Shown: piece by piece, positions 1 through 19,200 of the stretch
Layout of the letters: each line of letters begins with the position of its first letter
How positions within the stretch are numbered: position 1 is the stretch's first letter
Origin: Centroberyx gerrardi
Lineage: Eukaryota > Chordata > Actinopteri > Beryciformes > Berycidae
DNA length: 64,000 nt
Direction of reading: 5' to 3'
NCBI RefSeq assembly: GCF_048128805.1
Contig: NC_136005.1
Location: 2,862,932 to 2,926,931 of the forward strand
The notes under the pieces: model-generated
Seen by the model: the letters and a program-made list of their open reading frames with translations, nothing else
Databases searched by the model: none
What the model was told of the DNA's origin: nothing
Position numbers and translations under genes: made by a program

Positions 1-235
1 TTGAATGCTGTTTCAGAGGCTTTTCCACCCTGATGAGAAGAGGAAACACGGGATACTTGCAATTTTTTGGCATGAAAATGGAAAAATTGAAAGATATTGG
101 ATATTGACGAAAAGTGTTGGCTATCAGCAACTTTGTCTAAAAACATCAGAACCCAGATCAGTCAAACTGTAGTTTCTACACCGATACACACTGACACACA
201 TGGTACAGTGACAACACCTGAAGGAGGTTTGACTG

Positions 236-271
<36 letters not shown>
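1..271 (+). other. gamt: gamt intron end with dispersed repeat and (TG)n
   Basis: Bases 1-110 belong to a dispersed family also seen near 555-690, 12420-12540 and 40560-40680 (shared words: gtttcagagg, ccaccctga, ggcatgaaaa). A TG dinucleotide run from 236 to 268 forms the 3' end of the intron. No coding sequence is seen. Confidence 0.7.
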
Positions 272-382
272 GGTCACGCTCACAGGCTGCTGAAGTCCGG
301 CGGTGTCCTGACCTACTGCAACCTGACCTCCTGGGGCGAGCTGCTGAAGAACAAGTACGACAACATCGACAACATGTTCCAG
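272..382 (+). CDS. gamt: gamt penultimate coding exon
   Basis: This exon is 37 codons, phase 0 at both ends, and starts with G-H-A-H-R-L-L. The acceptor CAG is reached directly from a (TG)n run that replaces a normal polypyrimidine tract. The donor is CAG|GTTTGT. Confidence 0.93.
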
Positions 383-1453
383 GTTTGTAAATTCATTCTT
401 AATTTACAAAAAAACATTACTGAACTATTAAAGTTAAAGGCAGTAATGTCTCCCAGAGTTTCTCTTACCATTGAATAGGTGAGGTGGGTCTCTCTGCCTT
501 AAAGAGCTGCTGACACTAAAAGAGTTTCATCAGTCTGGTTTCAGTGGAGAGTTTTAGTGTCCCATGATGCTCTGAATGCTGTTTCAGAGGATTTTCACCC
601 TGATGAGAAGGAAACTCTGAGAGGAAACACTGAACTGAATACTTGGTATTTCTTGGCATGAAAAGCGCCAAATTCAAGATATAATCTGGCTCAAAAAATC
701 TGATATTGGTGACAAATAATGGCCTTCACAATCCCATAACGGTTGAATCCTACTTTTAAGTATCTAGCGATCAAAAGACAACAGTTTTTTTCTAAATTGG
801 ATAAACAGACTGCTGCAAACTGCTGGTAGCACTCAGGTGAAGGTCAGTTGTAACGCAGGTGCAAGAGTCAAATTATTGTAAACAAAAAAGTCTAGCTAAG
901 AAAAAACTAATTTATTGCATAAAACTACTTTATTGCATAAAACTAATTTATTGCATAAATGCCCATTAAATTCTTTTTTTTTTGTCCTAGCCTTTTGTTT
1001 GCAGTGTGCAGAATTATTTTTCTATTTTACAAATTGGATTCCTTTTTTTTTTGGAGTGATTGATTTATTGAATTGTAGACTCCAGGTTTTCATTGATTCC
1101 AGACAGTGGATTATTTCTGCAGGTAGTACAGTAGTACTTTACTACTCAGGTCAGAGTGAACGCCACCTGAGTAACCAGCTATCATAAAGCCAAGGTTAAT
1201 GATAAGCAGGGGGGAGGAGGGGGGGGCAGCGCCTGCAGGCCTGATAACACCACACACACACACACCCTACACACACCTCACACTGACCCGTCCCTCTGTT
1301 AATGATCTTCAGGAGACCCAGATGCCCCACCTGCTGCAGGCCGGCTTCAAGCAGGAGAAGATCAGCTGCTCCACCATGGACATCGCTCCGCCCGCCGAGT
1401 GCAAGTACTACTCCTTCAACAAGATGATCACTCCCACCATCGTCAAGGAGTGA
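272..1453 (+). CDS. gamt: gamt, last two coding exons: guanidinoacetate N-methyltransferase C-terminus
   Basis: GAMT transfers a methyl group from S-adenosylmethionine to guanidinoacetate, making creatine in the cytosol. Two exons are visible. 272-382 follows a TG-rich acceptor ending in CAG and stops before GTTTGT. 1313-1453 follows CTTCAG and ends in TGA. Both junctions are phase 0, and together they encode 83 residues. Recognisable stretches are [15 protein letters not shown] and MFQETQ across the junction, then a [10 protein letters not shown] block and the MITP end, which match the C-terminal third of vertebrate GAMT. The SAM-binding and catalytic region lies left of the window, so the gene is incomplete only because of the edge. 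It is convergent with ndufs7, as in human 19p13.3. Identification is secure. Confidence 0.95.
383..1312 (+). other. gamt: last intron of gamt
   Basis: The intron runs from GTTTGT to CTTCAG. It holds a second copy of the dispersed repeat (536-720), a short tandem of 'ttattgcataaa' (912-961), and (AC)n at 1252-1276. Nothing else is recognisable. Confidence 0.7.
1313..1453 (+). CDS. gamt: gamt last coding exon with stop
   Basis: This exon has 46 codons plus TGA. It starts E-T-Q-M-P and ends I-V-K-E. An (AC)n run lies 30-60 bp before the acceptor CTTCAG. Confidence 0.94.
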   Translation, partial: ETQMPHLLQAGFKQEKISCSTMDIAPPAECKYYSFNKMITPTIVKE

Positions 1454-1555
1454 AGTCTGGAGACGAAGCTGCTGCCGACACGTTTACCTCGTCTTTTCTT
1501 TTTTTTACTCTCAAGTGCCTTCACCCTCCTGACCGCTCAATATCGATAATATATC

Positions 1556-1561
1556 AATAAA
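1556..1561 (+). promoter_or_regulatory. gamt: gamt polyadenylation signal AATAAA
   Basis: A canonical AATAAA lies 103 bp after the gamt stop, within an AT-rich stretch (atatcaataaatc). The short 3' UTR is typical of this gene. Confidence 0.75.
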
Positions 1562-1943
1562 TCCACATCTGTCCCAACTCAATTTAAAGTTGCTTGTATT
1601 TATTTTACACTGATTCTGACATGAACCTCTTCCAGGATTCCTACAGTTTCAATTTCAAATTTGCGACCTTAATTTGGTTTGATTTGAAGATTTTGGTGTT
1701 CAGTATCATATTTGTCTCAACTAAATATCATTCTATAGATGAAGAATATTCTTCACAGTGACAAATATCACAATATGTGACATTACAGGAGTCTAAAATC
1801 ACAGAAAATTAGTGTATATCAGATCAGTACAACTGCATTTTTCTAAACTTGTTTTGTGCAATTTCCAAACTTATCAAGATCTGGAAATGATGGAAATCGT
1901 TCTCCATACATTTCCAGACCTGAGTAGGATCTGTGTTAATAGC

Positions 1944-2355
1944 CAGCGGTGGAAAAAGTACTGACAGCAACACCAAAATGACAAAATACTCTAAGTAAAA
2001 GTTCTGCATTCAAAAGTTTACTTAAGTAAAAGTATAGAAGTATGAGCAGTAAAATGTAGTGAAGAATGAGTAAAAGTCCTCATTCTGTCAGAGAGTTAAA
2101 TTATTGAAGCGTTAACCTGTCAGAAGTATTTTAATGTTGTCGGTCTAACTGCTCCATATACTGTTGGGGAGTTTAAACTCTAACAATGCAACATATTTTA
2201 TGAGCTTTTCGTATGTTTTGCATGTAAAACCTTATTCTGCAAAGTAACTAGTAACTCCAGCCGGCAGATAAATGTAGTGGAGGAAAAGTAGAAAGTCTCA
2301 CAAAGTGCCAGTACCTCAAAACTTAAGTACAGTACTTCAGTAAATGTACTTGAGA
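1944..2355. mobile_element. Dispersed 'taagtaaaagt' repeat element, right end decayed
   Basis: The stretch starts with agcggtggaaaaagtactg and ends in a 'cttaagtacagtacttcagtaaatgtac' type region. It contains several direct and inverted copies of taagtaaaagt. This layout is familiar from a non-autonomous DNA element abundant in percomorph fishes. The left end looks intact. A matching 'ccaccgct' right terminus is not visible, so the copy appears truncated. Family membership comes from recalled pattern, not a search. Confidence 0.5.
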
Positions 2356-4309
2356 GGCTTCCTAAAAATATATTCAGGTGCTGAGCAGAATCTGTAGATC
2401 GAGTTATAGCTCAGACAAAATCTTTAAAATGCATTACATTTATCATGCGGTAAAGTGGGAACTGCAGAGAAATGTCTTGCAAAGTCATATTTCATGGGTT
2501 TCACATACATCTCCTTTAATAATTGATGAATCTTCAGTTTTTAAAATCGTACTCTAAAGCCTTCGGTTAACAGCCAAAGGTTAGACTGTCAAATATTCCA
2601 CTGAGAGGGAAACAAAGTACAGCATGTGTTTTAATATACGCTGGGAGATAAGAGAGCGGGTTATCGTGACACGTGGGGATAAGTTACCATCTGGCGAGGA
2701 CGCATTAATCATTAGATGGACGGATGACGCAACAGCAGGCGGAGAACAGGACGACTTTTACACTGCAGTCAGTCAGAGAGCAACTTAAAGGAGAAATCCC
2801 CCTCTGACCCTCTCTCACACTGTTAAACATCATCAGTCTGTGATGTCCAACACACTCCAGGAGTTATTTAATGATGAAGTGTCCTCGTCTACTTCTACTG
2901 CAGTTACTGATTTCCCTACGTTTCCCAGAATGCCTTTCACGAATGGAAAAGCAGCATTCCTTTTTTTCCATTTCTCCTTCAACAATCCCCTTACTCAAAA
3001 CCCTCAACCTGTCTCTCTGCTGCAGTGCATTCTGGTCTCTCTCCTGCTCCTGTGGGTGGAGAAACTGGTCTCTCTCCTCTTCTACGATGGATTTCTCCCT
3101 GTATGATTGTTGAACGTCTCTCGGTGCAAAATGGCGGCTCTAGAAAGAAGCCCTCGCTCTTTGATTCTGAGGGACTGACACCAAAAACCTGACGTTTACC
3201 GCTGATGTTTTACATCCTGAAACATTTTCTGATCTCAAATATCTGGCCAGTTATCCATGAAGAAGAAGAAAAATACACCAAACTACTAAAGGGACCCAGA
3301 CATGAAAGATACATCACCAATTTATAACAGTGGGATTTTTCTTTTACAATAACAGAGCAGGTTAGGGGTTCAGTGTCTTGCTCCAGGACACTTTGCCCGG
3401 ACACACGTCTGTTATGGGGATCGAACCTGTGATCTTCCAGTTATGGGACAGTTGCTTCATCAACAAAGGCATCCTGCCGCCCCTTTAATGTGTTTTAATT
3501 GTGTAAAAAAAACATGTAAAGCCCTTTGAGACGTGCTTGTGATAAAGGGCTATATAAATAAACAAGTCTAGACTAAAAAAACTTTCTGTAGCCATAATAC
3601 AATAAATGAAGAGTACGTAGTTTATAGCAGTAGTGGAGTATACAGTATATTGATGCAGATTTCATACGCAACAATAAAACACAAATTCCTCTTTAACCCG
3701 GTAAAGTTGATGACATGATAATATTTCACTTTAATCTGTTTGGATTTGCACATCCATCACAGCGTCACAGCTCTCTGCTAACCAGCACATTACATCTTTT
3801 ACATCTGAGGCATTTAATGAAACTAAATGAGCAGGTGGGGGTTCGGTGTCCTGCTCATCGACACTTCAGCAGGACACACTGCTGCTGTGGGGATCAAACC
3901 TGAACACCATAACACCAAAACACATTTTAGATGCAGAAAAACAACCGTCTGTAGTCTTATAACACATAAGCATAAAATCTCTTACAGCAGAGTAGACAGA
4001 ACACTGCTGCAGGTTTCACGGACAACACAAAACACACATTTCTGAGGCTGTTACCAAAACTTCACCTTTAACCTGCTACTTTGGTACTTTGACAACATGA
4101 TAGCATTCCTCTTTGATCTTTCTGGATTTGCATAGTCCTGCAGTATACAGCACAGCAGCACTTACTGAAGCAGCAGACCATAAAGAAGCACTTTGCATCT
4201 GCTGATAACACGGCTGTCCGTCTACAAACAGAACAGGAATATAACAGTATGAGGCTGATTCTACTCAATGCATTTGCCTGTTCCCTCCGCTCATATCTGA
4301 CATGCATGA

Positions 4310-4311
<2 letters not shown>

Positions 4312-4342
<31 letters not shown>
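4312..4342. repeat. (GT)n microsatellite
   Basis: An uninterrupted GT dinucleotide run of about 31 bp. Confidence 0.95.
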
Positions 4343-4343
<1 letters not shown>

Positions 4344-4844
4344 CGTCAGTCACAGAAGCTGCAGGTTCAGATATCATTTGTGTGGTTCATAATTCACAGG
4401 CGCCACCTAGTGGCTCAGATCTGACACAACTGGAATCCAATAGTGGCTGAAATGATTTTCCTAAAAATGATTTTTCACTTGAGTCAGAGGTTACCAAACA
4501 ATAATTAAAAATAATAAATGAAAATATCTATGGCACTGAATTAAGAATCTACACAATTTTTTGTATCTATGATCAAAAAATGTAGGAGTTTGATTGAATT
4601 GATAAAGATTAAAGATAAAGATTACTTTTTATGAAGCAAAATTTTGACACAAGCACAAAATTTGTGGGTAAGAAACTTTTATAAAATCAGACACATTGTG
4701 TATCCTGTTACAGAAGAACCAACCTGGAGACATTAATCCTGAACTAAACCAAACAGAAAAAATGAATCAGCTGTACTGACCGAACATCATCGTGTTGAGT
4801 TGAAAATAAGCAGCAGTGCGCTTTGTGTAAATGAGCATAGTGAC

Positions 4845-4850
4845 TTTATT
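4845..4850 (-). promoter_or_regulatory. ndufs7: ndufs7 polyadenylation signal
   Basis: TTTATT on the plus strand reads AATAAA on the minus strand, 127 bp past the ndufs7 stop. It is the nearest canonical hexamer. Confidence 0.65.
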
Positions 4851-4926
4851 AAAGTTAGTTCTTGCTGCTCTACATGGAGGAGGAGTCGTGCTCCAGGAAA
4901 TCCAACCCAGAGATACATTTACAGAC

Positions 4927-4969
4927 CACACACACACACACACACACACGCGCGCGCACACACACACAC
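4927..4969. repeat. (CA)n with a (CG)4 interior, ndufs7 3' UTR
   Basis: A CA run interrupted by CGCGCGCG, directly downstream of the ndufs7 stop on the minus strand. Confidence 0.9.
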
Positions 4970-4976
4970 TGCACTT

Positions 4977-12215
<7,239 letters not shown>

Positions 12216-12223
<8 letters not shown>

Positions 12224-12258
12224 CTTTACGATTATGGTTACGTGAAAACTAGTTCCGG
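12216..12258 (-). promoter_or_regulatory. ndufs7: ndufs7 start-proximal promoter motifs (YY1-like and ETS-like)
   Basis: On the minus strand AAGATGGCGGC overlaps the start codon and matches a YY1 site. CCGGAA (plus-strand 12253-12258) is an ETS/GABP core about 30 bp upstream. Both are typical of nuclear genes for mitochondrial proteins. This is motif evidence only. Confidence 0.5.
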
Positions 12259-12349
12259 TGCCTGTCTGAGCTCGGCCTTTAGGGGGCGCTGCTGTCTACA
12301 CGGTTTATTATCGAGGGTATTAGGTTATTACGCAGGGTTTATTTCAGGG

Positions 12350-12540
12350 TTCGACCTATGTGCGGTGAAGGCCGATACCAATACTGATAGGCGATAGTTT
12401 GTGCCCTTTTCATGCTTTTCATATATTCAGTGTTTCTTCCAGGATTTTCATTCTCATCAGGGTGGAAAAGCCTCTGAAACAGCATTTAGATCATCATGGG
12501 ACACTAAAACTCCACTGAAATTCAGAATAATGAAATTCTT
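12350..12540. mobile_element. Dispersed 'GATATCGG' family copy, inverted
   Basis: It reads in reverse 'gtgtcccatgatgatctaaatgctgtttcagaggcttttccaccctgatgag', matching 1-110, 536-690 and 40550-40660. It also carries the 'ttcgacctatgtgcggtgaaggccgatacc' end resembling 40408-40450. Confidence 0.6.
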
Positions 12541-13739
12541 TTAGGCTTAGCAGCTTTGATGTACTCCACCTATTCAATTAGGGAAACCCTGGGATACATT
12601 GCTGCCTTTAAAAAATATTATTCAACAATTCAATAAAAATAAAAAAAACGTGCAAAGAAAATCAAATGTCATGTGAGGTTTTCCAGACTGTTTTTCTGTA
12701 GCTAGTGTTTAGTCTAGTATTTAGTCACATCATTCCTATTCATTCATGGGTTTTTTATTTATTTATTTTTTGCATTTCTGCTTTACTGGGCAGTTAGGGA
12801 GACAGATTTGAAACTGCAGGTGGCTGGTCTGTGATCTGATGTTGAAGCTCCAGACAGTGAATGTTTGATAAGAGGCTGGGACTTTGTCTCAGACAGGAAA
12901 ATTAGAATGGAGTCGCAATAAAGTAGAAACAACCTGCCTGGCTCTACTGGTTGTGCTGCATTCATCACACGTGTTGTCATACCAAACATGTAGATCCAAT
13001 GTGTATCAGTATAAAATATACTGGAGCTGTCTGAGCTTGTTTCACTGATCTTTACTCTCTGCCAATTTACATTTCTACTGTAGGCCATTAGAAAAAAAAT
13101 CCTCATATCATGACTACAAGAGATTCGATCCAAAACATATACACTGTACATACATATCCACAGAAAAGTTAAGAGTCATCTGAAGACATTTGTTCATAAA
13201 ATAGTTAATTTTCTGAGGACAGAATCGTTTTCAAATATCGCCTCATGCATTTCAGGTAGCATATTTTTTCCAAAATGAAACCCTTCATTTACTGTTATTC
13301 TCCACAGGACTTGTTGAAGCTGCTGAGGTGTTGTATGGGACAGATAAGATCATGATGGCACAGAAGTGCACCGTGAGGAACCTTGATGGAGATGAGGAAT
13401 CTGTACTGGTTCTTCAGAAGGGACCCCAAGAAGGTTCCCTGCAGAACTCCTTCATAAAGGTTCATGAACTTTGACGGTTCTTCCATGATCCTCTAACACA
13501 GCAGTGTCGAACCATGAGCCACGAAGAGCCGAGAGTCTGCAAGTTTTTGTTCTGATCAAACACTACAGCAGCTGATTTCACTGATGAGCACAACTTCAAG
13601 CAGAGACCCTGTTCTAACTAACGTGTGGGGGTTCTTCAAGGAACTCTAGGGATATTTTGTCTTGGCAGGAACCCTAAGGCGCTGGTTGACTCCGTTAGGA
13701 TCTTGGAAGAACCCTCGGTGAACCCCTAGTTTTTTGAAG

Positions 13740-13987
13740 CAGAGGTGTGACCAAGTCAACTTTGCTCGAGTCCCAAGTCAGTCTCAAGTCTTGAGTCTTA
13801 CACAAACACAAGATCTTTTGTCAAGACTTTAGAAACCTTTTCAAGTCATCAAAGTACAAGTCAAAGACAAGTCCCAAGTCACCAGAACCCAAGTCAAGTC
13901 TCAAGTCTTCTCTTCATGCATCAAGTCAAATCTCAAGCAATTAAAACTGACTTGAGTCCAAGTCATGTGACTCGATCCCCACCTCTG
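13740..13987. mobile_element. hAT-like MITE rich in CAAGTC, with 8-bp target duplication
   Basis: Ends cagaggtg / cacctctg are inverted repeats. They are flanked by a perfect ttttgaag duplication (13732-13739 and 13988-13995). The interior is built from CAAGTC-type hexamers. Eight-base duplications plus short inverted termini are the hAT hallmark. The 248-bp copy cannot encode a transposase. Confidence 0.85.
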
Positions 13988-15550
13988 TTTTGAAGGTACT
14001 TAAAGAACTATTGCTGCAGAATCAGTCATGCTTAACAAATTTCTCATGTCAACCAGAGGTGAAAAGGATTCATTCAGCTGATGGCAGAAAATACTGCTGT
14101 CAGTGTGGAAACTATTAAAATACAACCAGAGCAGTCCTTTTTTTCCAGAGTGTGTCTATCCACTCTAAGTGTGTAAGAGCGTCTGCGTATCCAGTGGAAT
14201 ATAAACAGCCTGGACTGCCTCTTTATTGCAGAAGCCTGGAGATTAGAGAAAGAGAGCTGTAACTGGAAGGTCGCTGGTTTAAATCCCCGCACCAGCTGGG
14301 AAAAATCCTCATGGGGAAAGTGAATGAGTCATGCTGCTTTCACGTGTTGTTGGATGGAAAAAAAGCAAGATTCCTATTTAGAAATTTCACACAAAAGTCT
14401 GAGAAACTTTTAGTACCCGAGTTTCAAAGTTATGACACAATTATAACCTTTGACCTTCTCAACATGGCGGAAAAATTAAGTTTTATGTCAGTCAACAGTG
14501 AGAAAACATTTGTATACACATATCTCTCTGAGCCTTACCAAGAACAGGCTGTTTCTGTCGCCGTGTCTTTAAGGCTCATTAATATTAACGACCCTCTGTT
14601 TTGATTGGCTGACCGTTTCAAGAGTGAAACGTGAGACGCCGCGGCCCGGCGGCTACAGGTAGGGAAAACTCTCCGGTAATAAACAATGACGACCGCTTTG
14701 AAAAAAACACTTTGTTAGTCTATTATTTCTTACAGAAATGATAATGAGCGAACCTTTGTGACGCCACAAAGTTACGGAAGTCCAAACGGCTCGTTTAGAG
14801 GCTCGCTTTTCTAATATGGATTGTGTGGATTTAGTTGGCGACCGTGCGTTTTGATACTTTCACCATGTTTAGATAGACCATCCAACTCCTTTATCATCAC
14901 AGAGGCAAGGAGAGTCCTGCTTTACACCAGATGGGACCTTTAATTAACTTGTTAAGCTGCAGTACTTCCATGTTTATTTAGCATTTGTCTTCTGGGTTTG
15001 ATTTTCCGACGAAATAGCACGTGAAAGCTGTTTAGCAGCTGACTTGGAAGTCCCAGATGTCGGACTTTCCCACCAGCACTTGAATGCAGCATGACATTCT
15101 CCCCTCCCTCAAAAACCACTGCTGGAGCCCTTGAGCAAGGCACTGAACCCCCAGCAGCTGCAGTAACGCTGCAGCAGAAGACTGAACTGTGTGAATGTGG
15201 AGCAGAGCGGAGCTGAAAAACAGCAGGTGTGTTCAGTCGACTTTAAAAACCCCCGTCATCTCAGGATCTGCAGCGAGCCGCTGAACCCCCGGGAGAACAG
15301 GAACACCGGCCTGTAGCTGAGGGCGGCCATGTTGGTTTCCTGAAAGCCAGTGAGCGACCTCAGCAGCAGGGTGGAGACGCGGCGGAGCGACCAGAGAGCC
15401 GAGTCCACACCATGTTATCACATAATGACAGTCCCACACTGGAAAGACGAGCTGAAGTTTCTCCAGGAATAGTCGCTCCGCCAAACACAAAGAGGCAGAG
15501 AAGCTGAGGAACTGGAAACTGAAGATGAAAAGACGTTTTTACAAATGGCT

Positions 15551-15556
15551 TTTATT
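15551..15556 (-). promoter_or_regulatory. tmem79: tmem79-like polyadenylation signal
   Basis: TTTATT on the plus strand gives AATAAA on the minus strand, about 425 bp past the stop. Confidence 0.55.
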
Positions 15557-15979
15557 CTTCCTTCATCATTTACAAACTTTTTGGACAGTTAAAATAAATC
15601 TTTCTTAGAACTGAAGTTGCTTTGCTAGTGGTTTTCTGAGATCAAACCAAATTTCATCCATATATATATAGCAGAGCTTTTAAGTACTGAGAGTTCAAAA
15701 CATTAAATATAGGCACTGGAATAGCTTAAAAGGACGAATGTTTAAGACTAGAACGTTGTTCAAAGGCTTCCTCCGCCAGTCGTGCGCGGGGGAAAAGGCT
15801 CTTGCATTTCAGATAATAAGCATGAATCCACATTAAAAAAACGTCCTGTATACGAGGAGCAAAAATACAAGTGAAGCCGTCACAGGCTGGAGGTTAGGCT
15901 GCGCTGACTGCAGACCACAGGAATGAACTATTTCTGGAAAGATCCGCTCCTCTGGAAGAAGAAAGGCCGGCTCCGCTCC

Positions 15980-16235
15980 TCACTGAGCGTCCAGGACGTC
16001 TGTGGGCACGGCGTCCGATTGGCCGCTCGGGCTCCGTGACGCCTCCAACGACCAGGAAGAGGGCGTGGCCTGGTTATAGAGCGCGTCCTGCGTGCCGAAC
16101 AGCGGCTGTTTGAGACCCAGGTGGTACAGGAGGAACAGGTTGAGAGCCACGGCGGCGAGCAGCGGGAAGACGGTCAGACCCGAGCCAAAGCCTCGCCACG
16201 AGCTGCACACGCTCAGACTGAGCCAGTACACCAGT
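15980..16235 (-). CDS. tmem79: tmem79-like coding exon 4 with stop
   Basis: 256 nt with LVYWLSLSVCSSWRGFGSGL, the last hydrophobic segment and a polar tail ending D-V-L-D-A-Q, then TGA. Confidence 0.9.
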
Positions 16236-19200
16236 CTGAGAGGAAAACAACAAAACAAGACAGGAAGACAGATTAGCTGAGTCAGCATCATCACTTGGTG
16301 ATGGTTTTAATAGGATAAAAACTTGGTATCATGAGTTTGATTTCTATAATCAGTTTCAACTTCAATAAATTCAATCATTCCATATAAATTCAGAAAACAG
16401 AATTTAAATTCAGTCGTCCGCTGGAACAAATCTCATCACTTTCAATCTAAGTCATTTACACAAACACAAGATCTCAAGTCGAGACTTTAGAAACCTTTTC
16501 AAGTCATCAAAGTACAAGTCAGAGTCAAGTCCCAAGTCACCAGAACCCAAGTCAAGTCAAGTCTCAAGTCTTCTCTTCATGCATCAAGTTGAGTCTCAAG
16601 CAATTAAAACTGTGACTCCAGTCTGACTCTCTGTTGTGAATCACTTTGGGGTTTTTTTTTTTGGTTTTGAAAAGTGCTCCATAAATAAAGTTTATTACTA
16701 TGATTATATTATTATGAAGTTGAAGCTTCAGTGATAAAACCCTGCCAGTTGTTCGCCTCACCTTCCCAGGACGAACACGGCCACCAGCACAGGAACCACC
16801 TTCAGCTGCTCCTGGGGCAGCAAAGCAGCCAGGACCAGCAGGTTGAGGACGTAGAGGAGGAACAGCTCCAGCGACGCCGTGACAAACAGCTGCTGCAGCG
16901 CCCGGCTTCTGGGAAACGGCTGCACCGGATCCAAGGAGCCGGCGCAGAACTGGCACACCGCACCCACAAGCATCGCTGGGAGGGAGAGAGAGGGAGGGAG
17001 AGGGAGGGAGAGGGAGGGAGAGAGAGGGAGGGAGAGGGAGCAATAAGTCTAGTTAGAGCCTGAATCTGGGCCATCTTTCCACAAACAACCTGAACTCTGA
17101 GCTGCACTTGATCTTGTCTGACAGCATACTTCTTTATTTTTTATATATATCTTCATTTGCATACAGCAACTGCCAATGAAATGGCCTACATGCAAACACT
17201 CCTGGCTGGTACAAAGCATCAACTTGACAAATAGGAGGGAAGCAGAGAGGGAAAATAGACTGAGCAGACTTTGTTTTGGATGTTTTCGCCACCTGCCTTC
17301 TCCTTCTGCTCGTCCAGGTTGGGATGTGATTAAAATATTCAGAAACAATTAGGGCATGGCCTGGGAGAGGAGAGGCAGCCAGACTCTTATTGTAGTTTCC
17401 ATTTAAAGCTATGCACAGGAGAAGGAAATTATGCTTCTCCCCAGAGGCCCGGGACGACTTCTGCTGCCTAGAGGTCGAAGGAGTATGAAATTAAAGGGGA
17501 CACCAGACGCTGGAGCATTCCGAGACGAGGCGGCCAGACCGACTAAACCTTCTCTTAATCTTTATCTTTTATTGGAATCGGTTTCGGACGGCAGTGTGCA
17601 GGTGTAGCGTGTGTTTGACTCAAACCTACCCAGCAGGATAGGGACGGCCGCCACCACGCAGCAGCAGAGAGTGAAGACGATGCGGCTGAGCGTGTCGGGG
17701 CAGTCTGGGGGTTTAATGGGGACGTAGAAATAGAGTGCATAGAGAATCCCCACTGCGCACAGCAGGGAGGCCAGGACCGAGCAGAAGGCGGGAACTCGTC
17801 CGCTCTGGCAGCATTTACAGCAGCTGCAGCAGCGGCAGCAGCAACGTCCGCTCCGGTCTGCGGCCTCGGCCTCGCAAGTCTCTCCCCGCCCCTCCGGCCG
17901 CCACACCGTCAGCTCCACGCTCTCCGGCGGCGGGCCGATCAGCGGCCGGCCCTCGTCGACGGCCGAGTCCGGATGGGTGGACTCGGGGCTGCGTCTCGGC
18001 GAGTCCGTGCCGTTGGGAATGTCTCCCTGAGAGGCCGGGCTTGGACCGGTGACGCAGTTTTCCGTGGCGTCTTCCAGAGCGGGAGCCGTGGCGACCGGAC
18101 TGGAAACAGTCTGATCCAGAACTCCCTCTTCCGCCTCGTCTGCTCGCCGCTCCTCTGGCTGCTGGGGGCAGGAGGCAGAGCCTGTGCAAACCAGAGCAGA
18201 TTTGAATACCGCATCCAAAAACCAGACATTCAAAGCATCAGCTGCAGCCTTCCTCCCACTCTCTCTCTGTCATTTTCTGAAATCCACATTGCAAGATAGT
18301 TAAAAAGCAGAAGCCTCGGCCGCTTAAGAACTTTTGGAAGAGACGACCTCAGGCTCCTGCTGCTGACGAAGTAATATTTCATCAATATTGAGTCTTTTAT
18401 TCACTTCCCAGCATGCATTAGACAGATGGTTAGATGCAGGAGGAGGCCAAGTTCAACATGAACCCAAACAAGCACAAAACGTTCACAGTGTGATATTATG
18501 GCACAATAACAATTCATATTAAAAGAGTTTTGGAAACTGTTTTGAAGTGAAATCAAAGATATTTAGGTCCTGATTTCACCGATGCAGCAGGTTCAGACTC
18601 AGCTTCTACAGGAGGTTTCCACGTTGCTGCAGGACGCTCTATATTCAGCGTCAAAATGTTTGCTTGGTTGAATCAGGACTTGGCAGAATGACTTGGCTTG
18701 GGGAAGAGCTGCAATCATTCACCCACTTCCCATTACAGAGCGAGTCTCCCTCCTCCCGGCCGAGTCTCTCTCAAAAAAACATTTATCTGACGTCTGGGAC
18801 TTTTCTTGATCTCATGTTTGTTTTGACTCGGACTCGTCTCTGTCTCGTGTCTGTTTGGACTCTGACTTATTTCGATCTTGTGTCTGTTTTGACTCAGACT
18901 CGTCTCTATTTTGACTTGTCTTGGTCTCATGTCTGTTTTGACTCAGATTTGTCTCAGTCTCGTGTCTGTTTTGACTCGGACTCGTCTCGGTCTCATGTCT
19001 GTTTTGACTGACTTATTTCGATCTCGTGTCTGTTTTGACTCAGACTTGTCTCAGTCTCGTGTCTGTTTTGACTTGGACTTGTTTCGGTCTCGTGTCTGGG
19101 AAGAGCTGCAATCATTCACCCACTTCCCATTACAGAGCGAGTCTCCCTCCTCCAGGCCGAGTCTCTCTCAAAAAAAGATTTATCTGACGTCTGGGACTTT

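Larger units (their letters stand above)
1562..4844. other. Intergenic space between the 3' ends of gamt and ndufs7
   Basis: No gene is seen. It holds a teleost-type 'cggtggaaaaagtac ... gtacttgag' element (1944-2355), one copy of a family shared with 46310-46610 (2880-3350), a SINE/L2-like stretch ending in a 'gtaaagccctttgaga' tail (3360-3570), a related fragment (3835-3900), and (GT)n at 4312-4342. Confidence 0.7.
12259..15550. other. Intergenic space between ndufs7 5' end and tmem79-like 3' end
   Basis: No confirmed gene. It holds a dispersed repeat (12350-12540), the hAT-like element with 8-bp duplication (13740-13987), a SINE-like stretch (14235-14330), a CpG-rich patch (14630-14700) and an unexplained open stretch (15256-15414). 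Confidence 0.6.

Noticed and set aside
17562-18233. A 223-residue single-exon gene starting at the first ATG (18233)
   Set aside because: A clear acceptor TTGCACAG lies at 18182, so the upstream codons are intron. The reading continues from the exon at 22183-22456 and past the donor at 17629 into further exons.
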